A stretch of DNA of 5,616 nucleotides from an uncultured Bacteroidia bacterium (lineage in GTDB: Bacteria > Bacteroidota > Bacteroidia > Bacteroidales > UBA932): positions 1 through 5,616 of the forward strand of contig CADBMK010000134.1 of NCBI GenBank assembly GCA_902795785.1, in the 5' to 3' direction. The position numbers were made by a program, and so were the translations under genes. The stretch's first letter is position 1. Each line of letters opens with the position of its first letter. Shown in pieces: positions 1 to 5,616 of the stretch. Under the pieces are notes generated by a model, which did no database searches, was not told where the DNA came from, and saw nothing but the letters and a program-made list of their open reading frames with translations.

Positions 1-2352
1 GTGGATCAGCAGGATGTAGCCGTTCAGGCCGGATTCCTTTTCAATGGAATAGACCTTGTCCAGAATGCCCTTGCTTGAGAAGTATCTGGGCATATCAGGG
101 GTGGTATAGTCTCCGTTAGTGGTGGTGCCCGGAGTGTAGTTCACCATTTGAAGGCCCAGTTGACGGGCCCAGGATGCAACCTCGGCGTTGTAATGCTCGT
201 AAGGCGGGATGAAGAACTTCGCTCCCTTTATGCCGTGGGCTGACATCAGGGCGTAACTTTTCAGTATGTCCCGGTCAAACTCCTCGTGTGAAACAAGGGT
301 GGAGTCTCTCTTGTCCCAGGGTGCGTAGAGAAGGTGGCCGTAACTGTGGCTTCCTACGTAATGTCCTTCAGAGACAAGCCTGTCTATGATTGTAGGGAAC
401 TTCTCGTAGAATTCTCCTGTGAAGAAGAAACTACCCTTGACGCCCGCCTTCCTGAGGGCGGAGATTATTGCCTCGGCTCCGTCGGCCTTGTCCGCCGCCG
501 TGAATACCAGGGATATCTTTTTCTCTTCAGGATTTGTCCTGATTATGCAGCCATCGTGACTGACGTTCCTGTCTGAGGCCCTTCTCCCTTCCATCTGATA
601 TGCTGAAAGAGGGAATGTGAGACTGGCCGTTCCGTCCATTGTCGGCTCGTTTGTGGAGTAGTCGTGCGTGCTGTCGTGGTACACCATGTTGCCGGGCTGG
701 AATTCCATATAGTTCTTTCCGCCTTCCATGTTCACGCCCTTGAGGCTGCCGAAGATTGTGCTGTATACCGGGCCGTCCACCAGGCCTCCCGTGGTGTTCC
801 CAAGATGCAGGCTTATGATGAAGGAGTGAGGCTGGCTAGGATATATTCCGCCCCTTGGCAGTTCCACAATCATGCTCACGCCCCACGGATTGCAGCCGAA
901 GAGCCAGTCCCTCAGGGCTCCTTCCATCTCTTCGTAGGTCCTGTCCCCGGTGAGCTGACGGTAGAGGATGCACTGGGTGATCATGGCCGTGGTGAGGTTG
1001 TTGGAACACCAGATTGAAGGAATTCCATAGAGGAAAGGTGAACCCTGAGCCTTCTCGAAGGTGCGCTGTATTCCGCTTCTGAGGTTGCGGATGAATTCGG
1101 CCGATACCCTTGCATTCCCTTCTTTTGCAAGGTGATAATGGCCCATGTTCGTGAACGGATACCACTGGTAGTGGCGCGCGGAGTCCGCTCCCATCCACGG
1201 AGTGACAGGCTCCCTCCGGGCATATTCGATGGCTTCAGTCCAATATCTTGCATCTCCGGTGCTGTGGTACATTTCCAGTGCTCCGAGTTCCATGTCATCC
1301 ACCCAGTTGTCTTCCTCATATATATAAGGCGATACCACCGATGCCGTCTGGCATACTCCCGGTTTCTCCCGTCCCATCCTGTAGGCATCACTGGCCTTGG
1401 CTCCTATCTTTGCCGCAAATTCTGGGTAGAACGGGGCCAGGATCTTTGCTCCCAGGGCAAAGTCCGATGCAAATTTTCCGGTTGTTGAGGCAACGCCTGT
1501 GGTCTGGTTCATCAGGTTTTTCCTCTGCTGAGGCTCCCCGCTGCAGAAATACACGGGCCTGCCGTTATTGACTCCCCAGCCGTAGTCCGCCTGGTCCTTT
1601 GAAGGCTCCCTCATCCCCACGTGGTCACGGTCGTCGGCAATCTGGTTATAGAATTCTCCCGGTTCAGGATTCATCCTGTCCAGCCACTGGAGTCCCCAGT
1701 AAATCTCGTCCACTATGTCCGGAATTCCGTTTGCCCCTTTGGTTCCGTCGGCCTTGTACCCGTCCTTGAACGCTTCCGGGTTCTGCTGATAGGCAAACAT
1801 CATCTGGTAGATGGCGTTTGCGCTGGTGGTTGTGTACTGAAGACAGTCGGAAGCGTCGTGCCAGCCTCCATGAACGTCCAGGAACTGGCCTTCCTTTGTG
1901 GGATGATACCTTATGTAGCCGTCCTTGACGTGGCAGCTGTCTTTCATGAACGGATTCCAGCCGCATCTTTGTTGCCTCATATAGTTGAGGACGAAGTCGG
2001 CCGCCCCGTCAAAGACATCGTTCCCAACAGGAAATCTCGGGCTTACGGCTTTGCCGGCGCGGATCTCATAGGCGCCGTCGGCTGTAATATCCGAGAAATC
2101 CAGCCTTGCAGTTGCGATCATCTGTCCAAGCGGCCCGGCAGGCTTCGGAACTCCTGTGTAGATTGTTTTCCCGCTGAATACGTCCACCACTTCGAACGAA
2201 TCCGGGACAGCCCCGTCACTGCTCATAAAGACGGCCACCTTCCTTGCCTGGGGAAGGTATCCAAGCTGGTTTATCCTTATCCATTCTCCTGCAAAGGCGG
2301 AGATCGTTCCTATGAGAGAGGCAGCAATTGCGATCAGAGTTTTTCTTGACAT
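1..2352 (-). CDS. Exported Ig-like / GH9 glycosidase / NodB-type deacetylase fusion (3' end outside window)
   Basis: The minus-strand frame from ATG at 2352 is open for 784 codons to the window edge with no stop, so the C-terminus is missing. Residues 1 to about 21 form a signal peptide (basic start, hydrophobic core, SAFA before GEW) with no lipobox Cys. Residues about 23-110 fit the Ig-like cellulase N-terminal domain (WIRINQLGYLP start). Residues about 112-586 are a GH9 (alpha/alpha)6 domain: GGWHDASD carries the Asp pair D166/D169 that activates water in this inverting family, and YSTNEPTMDG carries the probable general acid E569. The substrate-binding PHHR motif is reduced to PHS (508-510). 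Residues about 613-784 resemble a NodB/CE4 deacetylase: HSYGH (669-673) matches the metal motif, PPYEH (716-720) and LLIH (781-784) follow, but TFDDG is replaced by FTAAD (617-621). It probably cleaves a beta-linked glycan in the periplasm or outside the cell; cellulose, another beta-glucan or an amino-sugar polymer are all possible. The domain calls are strong; substrate and deacetylase activity are open. Confidence 0.92.
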   Translation of the reverse strand, partial: MSRKTLIAIAASLIGTISAFAGEWIRINQLGYLPQARKVAVFMSSDGAVPDSFEVVDVFSGKTIYTGVPKPAGPLGQMIATARLDFSDITADGAYEIRAGKAVSPRFPVGNDVFDGAADFVLNYMRQQRCGWNPFMKDSCHVKDGYIRYHPTKEGQFLDVHGGWHDASDCLQYTTTSANAIYQMMFAYQQNPEAFKDGYKADGTKGANGIPDIVDEIYWGLQWLDRMNPEPGEFYNQIADDRDHVGMREPSKDQADYGWGVNNGRPVYFCSGEPQQRKNLMNQTTGVASTTGKFASDFALGAKILAPFYPEFAAKIGAKASDAYRMGREKPGVCQTASVVSPYIYEEDNWVDDMELGALEMYHSTGDARYWTEAIEYARREPVTPWMGADSARHYQWYPFTNMGHYHLAKEGNARVSAEFIRNLRSGIQRTFEKAQGSPFLYGIPSIWCSNNLTTAMITQCILYRQLTGDRTYEEMEGALRDWLFGCNPWGVSMIVELPRGGIYPSQPHSFIISLHLGNTTGGLVDGPVYSTIFGSLKGVNMEGGKNYMEFQPGNMVYHDSTHDYSTNEPTMDGTASLTFPLSAYQMEGRRASDRNVSHDGCIIRTNPEEKKISLVFTAADKADGAEAIISALRKAGVKGSFFFTGEFYEKFPTIIDRLVSEGHYVGSHSYGHLLYAPWDKRDSTLVSHEEFDRDILKSYALMSAHGIKGAKFFIPPYEHYNAEVASWARQLGLQMVNYTPGTTTNGDYTTPDMPRYFSSKGILDKVYSIEKESGLNGYILLIH

Positions 2353-2375
2353 TGGGGCTTGTTTTTAGTGTCTTT

Positions 2376-2383
2376 CCAATATA
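2376..2383 (-). promoter_or_regulatory. Candidate -7 box for the GH9/NodB gene
   Basis: Read on the minus strand this is TATATTGG, one mismatch from the Bacteroides -7 consensus TAnnTTTG. It lies 23 bp upstream of the ATG at 2352. A CTTG (one mismatch from the -33 TTTG) is found at 2404-2407, 20 bp further upstream, which is a normal spacing. The implied leader is only about 15-20 nt. The region is AT-rich and such matches arise by chance, so this is a candidate only. Confidence 0.33.
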
Positions 2384-2393
2384 GTAATTTTTG

Positions 2394-2401
2394 TATTTTG
2401 G
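2394..2401 (+). promoter_or_regulatory. Candidate -7 box for the phosphoesterase gene
   Basis: TATTTTGG is one mismatch from the Bacteroides -7 consensus TAnnTTTG and lies 45 bp upstream of the ATG at 2447, implying a leader of roughly 35-40 nt. No exact -33 TTTG is seen at the right distance; the nearest is TTTC at 2373-2376, with a spacer of 17 bp, somewhat short. It lies within about 10 bp of the candidate box of the divergent gene, so the two promoters would overlap. The start itself has no Shine-Dalgarno sequence, only an A/T-rich stretch (TTAAAA) before ATG, as is usual in Bacteroidota. Confidence 0.27.
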
Positions 2402-2446
2402 CCCAAGATTCTTTATTTTCGTTTCCCCAACCCAACCAAATTAAAA

Positions 2447-4051
2447 ATGAGAATTAAAAGTGTTATTCTTGCGGCGTTCTTCGCCGTTTTCGGAATGCTC
2501 CAGGCCGGAGCGAAGCTTCCTCCTTATGAGAATATCGCAAGAGGCGTCGTGACTGACGACAAGGGCAAGCCGATTGAGGGGGTCGTCGTGAGTGACGGCT
2601 ACTCATGTACTGCATCGGATGCAAAAGGCAATTATACTCTTAAGAGAAATCCTTACGCAATGTATATCTGGGTTTCAGTACCTGCCGAATATGAGATTCC
2701 ACTTCGTCAGGGCCAGCCTTGTTTTTATCGCAAGTACGTAGATAAGAGAGAGTTTGATTTTGTCCTGACTCCTTTGAAGAAGGGTAAGGAGAAGAAATTC
2801 AATCTCTTCCTTGTTGGAGATCCTCAGTGTCAGACCACTGGCCATGTGGAAAGACTGGCTAACGAGGGTATTGCAGACATCAAGGCTTACGCCAGAAAAC
2901 AGAAGGGTCCTTCTTACGGAATCACCCTCGGAGATATCGGATACTCAGAGAATATCAAGAACACCAATTATCTCTTCCCGATCATACGTGAAGAGATGGC
3001 TGCCGATAAGGTGGGCATGCCCCTTATGCAGACGGTCGGCAACCACGATTTCGAATACGCCAACGGCGCCCTTGATTTTGAGAATCCTACTCCGTCGCTT
3101 AGACGTGACAGGATGTTCGAGGCCGTCTTTGGTCCTGTCGATTACAGTTGGAACCGCGGTGACGTCCACATCATTTCCATCAACGATGTTGAGTTCGAGG
3201 ATTTGGTGAACCCGGGCAATTATCACGGTAATATTACCGACGCCCAGATGGAATGGATCAGGCAGGACCTGAGTTACGTCCCTAAGGACAAACTCGTCAT
3301 CCTCTGCCTTCACATTCCAGTCCGCAGTATCACAAAGACATCCCACTACAAGGAACTCATAGACCTGCTTGGCACTTTTGCCAACGCAAAGATCATATCA
3401 GGACATACCCACACGCTCATCTATAGTAAGCATCCTAACGGAATCGAGGAGTTTACCGTGGGCGCCCTTTCCGGCTGCTGGTGGTGGTCACGCAACGGCG
3501 CTGACGGAGCCCCTAACGGATATATGGTGTTCCATATCGACGGCAATCAGGTGGTTGACAATATCTTCAAGGGAGTGGGCTGGAAGGATTCCTTCCAGAT
3601 GAGAGTCTATCGCGGTGACGCCACCTACGGCGGCAAGTACGAGACTTTCAAGCTCCCTTACGCCCATAACAATCTTCTCCTCAATGTCTGGAACTGGCAG
3701 CCCGGCTGGAAGATTGACGTTTATGAGAACGGCAAGCTGGCAGGCAGCATAGATAAGCCTATGCCTATCACCAACGACTTCGTTGTTGAGCCCGGCACAA
3801 GCAAGGACTGGTGGACAATTGGTTATAACATCGGCGTGGTAGGCCGTGGACGTGGCGCCAGCAACCGCAAGAGCTATTGCCAGAAGTGCTTCCACATGTT
3901 CTTCTACACAATGAAGGATCCAAATGCCAAGATTAAGGTTGTCGTTACCGACCTTGCAGGCCGCAAGTTCGAAACCAGCCATATCTTTGAGACTGCCGAG
4001 TACGACGTTTATGCCGCACCTCCACAGTACCGCAAGAGCATGCAGTGGTAA
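2447..4051 (+). CDS. Exported calcineurin-like metallophosphoesterase with N- and C-terminal accessory domains
   Basis: This 534-residue protein is complete. Residues 1 to about 22 are a signal peptide (MRIKS, hydrophobic core, AGA before KLPP), which fixes the start; no lipobox Cys, so a soluble periplasmic or exported protein is likely. Residues about 30-108 form a beta-sandwich of the MetallophosN/carboxypeptidase-regulatory type (GVVTDDKGKPIEGVVVSDG). Residues about 118-325 are the catalytic core with metal ligands in order: D125 (GDPQ), D163 (LGDIG), N199 with H200 and D201 (GNHD), H289 (CLHIP), and H320/H322 (GHTH). The usual DxH is DxQ here (Q127). Residues about 335-530 match the MetallophosC-type C-terminal domain, including a tryptophan run (345-347) before a PNGYMVFHIDGN segment, and a CxxC at 478-481. 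The family hydrolyses phosphomonoesters or diesters with two metal ions; the substrate here is unknown. It is transcribed away from the GH9/NodB gene, from which it is separated by 94 bp. Confidence 0.94.
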   Translation: MRIKSVILAAFFAVFGMLQAGAKLPPYENIARGVVTDDKGKPIEGVVVSDGYSCTASDAKGNYTLKRNPYAMYIWVSVPAEYEIPLRQGQPCFYRKYVDKREFDFVLTPLKKGKEKKFNLFLVGDPQCQTTGHVERLANEGIADIKAYARKQKGPSYGITLGDIGYSENIKNTNYLFPIIREEMAADKVGMPLMQTVGNHDFEYANGALDFENPTPSLRRDRMFEAVFGPVDYSWNRGDVHIISINDVEFEDLVNPGNYHGNITDAQMEWIRQDLSYVPKDKLVILCLHIPVRSITKTSHYKELIDLLGTFANAKIISGHTHTLIYSKHPNGIEEFTVGALSGCWWWSRNGADGAPNGYMVFHIDGNQVVDNIFKGVGWKDSFQMRVYRGDATYGGKYETFKLPYAHNNLLLNVWNWQPGWKIDVYENGKLAGSIDKPMPITNDFVVEPGTSKDWWTIGYNIGVVGRGRGASNRKSYCQKCFHMFFYTMKDPNAKIKVVVTDLAGRKFETSHIFETAEYDVYAAPPQYRKSMQW

Positions 4052-4064
4052 TCATCTCACTTGC

Positions 4065-5616
4065 TTATTCCATATCGTAAGCCGAAACGTTTACTTTTTC
4101 AGAGTTTGAGAAGGCTCCAAATCTCCAGTATACGCTGATTTGCAGGGTTCTTCCCAAACTTTCTGTTAATACACGTTGTGTAAAGCCTTCGTCTTTAAGA
4201 AGGGTCTCGCGACTTCCTCCGGAGCGCAGCAGATCATCAGCCTTGATGGAGATTCCAATGTGCTGTTTCTGAAAGTATCTGGAAAGGTAAACAGACAATT
4301 TTGGGTCCATGTGTACTTTTGCAGTCTGTGCAGAAACAGACCGTGGATCGTAAAAGAAATGTGTCTCAAGATCGAAGAATCTTGGTGTCCAAGCCAGACT
4401 ATGCCTGATACTGAAAGAACGTGTATTGTTCCTTGCGCCAGAAGGCAGTCGTGTATAACTGTTTGTATACCGGAACAAGGTGCCTGAGTATAGTCTCTTG
4501 TTAAAGTTAATACTGATGTCTGCCTGACCATCATATGTATTTGCGTGACCAAAGTTAAAATATGACTGCACCATTACCCCGTCGTTCTGTGCTTGAACGA
4601 TGCTGTTTATCAGGTTCTTGGTGTAGTAATAGTTTCCGCTTAATGTTAATGATATCCATTGCGCAGGAAGCTTTGGTGAGAAGGACAAGGAAGTAAAATG
4701 TGTTATCTGTTCTTTCAGGTCAGGATTGCCGGTTCGTATGTATGATGGATTTGATCTGTCTTCAAAAGGGTTTAGGGTATTGATTTTCGGACGGCTTTCT
4801 TTAATTGAATAAAGAGTCCCAATGCTGTGCCCTTTATAATTATACCTTACTCGAATTGAGGGACAGATGTTGAAAGAATCATAGTCCAGCGGAGACTCTG
4901 TGAGGTTGTTTAAATAATATCCCTTGTTGCTTAAATAGTCTGCATTTATTGCCGTATTGAAGGACAGTTTTCGAAAGGCGAATCCATAGCAGGAGAGATT
5001 ACAGTACACAACATTTTGATGATAATCCATTCCGTTATTCCTGCTCGAATACTCATTGTCTATTCCGTAGGAAGTATTGCTTGAGTAATCCCTGGAATAC
5101 ATTCCTCCATTGAGCGTTGAGTTGAAAACAATGTGTTTAAGCTTTATTTTTTTAAATTCAAGTTTGGAATTCAGTCGGTGCTCTTTTTCTGCAAGTATTC
5201 CTGTTTGAGAGTAATCAGTATAGTCATTATACTTTTCGTTCTGTTTGTCAGAGTATGAGTACTCAATACTCCATTTATGTTTTGATTTGCTGTTATTTGT
5301 TAAAAAGGATCCAGACAGGCGAACGGAGCCATTGATACGGAAGGGCTCTGTCGACTGCCCCTTTCGTATGGTGCTCTCTCTGCTCAAATATGATTCGTGC
5401 TCGCCATATGCGAGCGTATGCGATTCACTAAATGATTCCCTGTCAGAGTAAGATGTTTTTAAAGTTGCATTGAATGTCAGATTATCGTTACAGTAATTCC
5501 TGAATAGGTTTGTGTTGATGTTGTGGCTCTTTGAGCGGGTCCAACTTGATTGTTCACTCACCATTTTGGCTATATCTCCTTCTGCGAAGTCTGTCTCTAT
5601 CATATCAGTTAGCGTA
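4065..5616 (-). CDS. Outer-membrane beta-barrel protein, TonB-receptor-like (C-terminal part; 5' end outside window)
   Basis: The frame ends at TAA (4065-4067) and stays open through the right edge. An internal ATG at 5603 gives 512 residues, but the frame continues upstream of it (T-L-T-D before the Met) and no signal peptide follows, so the true start lies outside the window. The sequence is a long series of alternating beta-strands with Tyr/Ser/Asn-rich loops and no soluble enzyme motif. GNPDLKEQ (4707-4730), followed by strands such as LSGNYYYTKNLI, is typical of the C-terminal barrel of the OMP_b-brl_3 / TonB-dependent receptor-like group. The last strand is LQISVYWRFGAF, followed by a 14-residue tail ending YDME. 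Plug and any N-terminal regulatory domain would be encoded beyond the window. The ligand cannot be inferred; no SusD-like partner is visible. The gene is convergent with the phosphoesterase (13 bp between stops) and more AT-rich than its neighbours. Barrel assignment is firm; the exact subfamily is less so. Confidence 0.87.
   Translation of the reverse strand, partial: TLTDMIETDFAEGDIAKMVSEQSSWTRSKSHNINTNLFRNYCNDNLTFNATLKTSYSDRESFSESHTLAYGEHESYLSRESTIRKGQSTEPFRINGSVRLSGSFLTNNSKSKHKWSIEYSYSDKQNEKYNDYTDYSQTGILAEKEHRLNSKLEFKKIKLKHIVFNSTLNGGMYSRDYSSNTSYGIDNEYSSRNNGMDYHQNVVYCNLSCYGFAFRKLSFNTAINADYLSNKGYYLNNLTESPLDYDSFNICPSIRVRYNYKGHSIGTLYSIKESRPKINTLNPFEDRSNPSYIRTGNPDLKEQITHFTSLSFSPKLPAQWISLTLSGNYYYTKNLINSIVQAQNDGVMVQSYFNFGHANTYDGQADISINFNKRLYSGTLFRYTNSYTRLPSGARNNTRSFSIRHSLAWTPRFFDLETHFFYDPRSVSAQTAKVHMDPKLSVYLSRYFQKQHIGISIKADDLLRSGGSRETLLKDEGFTQRVLTESLGRTLQISVYWRFGAFSNSEKVNVSAYDME
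4077..4099 (+). terminator. Weak candidate Rho-independent terminator for the phosphoesterase gene
   Basis: The arms 4077-4082 (GTAAGC) and 4089-4094 (GTTTAC) can form a six-pair stem with one G-T wobble and a CGAAAC loop, followed directly by TTTTT at 4095-4099. It begins 25 bp after the phosphoesterase stop and lies inside the 3' coding end of the convergent barrel gene. The stem is short and has only two G-C pairs, so it would be weak and may be chance. Confidence 0.3.

Noticed and set aside
1621..2349. A 242-codon plus-strand open frame opposite the GH9 gene
   Set aside because: It lies wholly antisense to a frame with clear GH9 and Ig-like motifs, has no recognisable domain or signal, and is explained by codon bias of the minus-strand gene.
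2437..2444. Another TAnnTTGG-like match on the minus strand in the divergent gap (TAATTTGG)
   Set aside because: It is about 85 bp from the GH9 start, directly abuts the opposing ATG, and has the same single mismatch as the better placed candidate, so it is likely chance in AT-rich DNA.
4021..4048. Inverted CCAC/GTGG near the phosphoesterase stop as a terminator for the barrel gene
   Set aside because: Only four clean base pairs with a large loop and no T-run on the minus strand; it lies in phosphoesterase coding sequence.
4166..4552. Small open frames on either strand within the barrel gene
   Set aside because: They overlap a long frame with beta-barrel character and show no domain, signal or start context of their own.
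5601..5603. The ATG at 5603 as the real start of the barrel gene
   Set aside because: The frame is open upstream to the window edge, no signal peptide follows this Met, and a barrel of this type would need an N-terminal signal and usually a plug domain.

Overview
The window looks like part of a Bacteroidota chromosome, probably order Bacteroidales. The evidence is the gene families: an Ig-like/GH9/NodB glycan enzyme, a calcineurin-like phosphoesterase with the N- and C-terminal extra domains common in this phylum, and an outer-membrane beta-barrel of the TonB-receptor-like type. Starts also lack a Shine-Dalgarno sequence, and short AT-rich promoter-like elements resemble the Bacteroides -7 box. 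The species cannot be named from the sequence.

Layout. Positions 1-2352 (minus strand) are one continuous open frame of 784 codons that runs off the left edge. It encodes an exported three-part enzyme: an N-terminal Ig-like domain, a glycoside hydrolase family 9 catalytic domain, and a polysaccharide deacetylase (NodB-type) domain cut by the window edge. Positions 2353-2446 are a 94-bp divergent intergenic region that must hold both promoters. Positions 2447-4051 (plus strand) encode a complete 534-residue exported calcineurin-like phosphoesterase. After a 13-bp gap, positions 4065-5616 (minus strand) hold the C-terminal part of an outer-membrane beta-barrel protein whose start lies beyond the right edge.

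How the genes may work together. The first two genes are divergent and both products are exported. A glycan-cleaving enzyme, a possible deacetylase and a phosphoesterase would fit the processing of a decorated polysaccharide, but the substrate cannot be read from the sequence. No SusC/SusD pair is visible, so this is not a demonstrable polysaccharide utilization locus. The beta-barrel gene is convergent with the phosphoesterase and clearly more AT-rich than the other two, so it is probably a separate unit.

The most unusual feature is the deacetylase domain fused to GH9. It keeps the metal-binding HSxxH motif but lacks the canonical TFDDG motif and the usual Arg of the third motif. No RNA gene, CRISPR array, insertion sequence or large repeat was seen.
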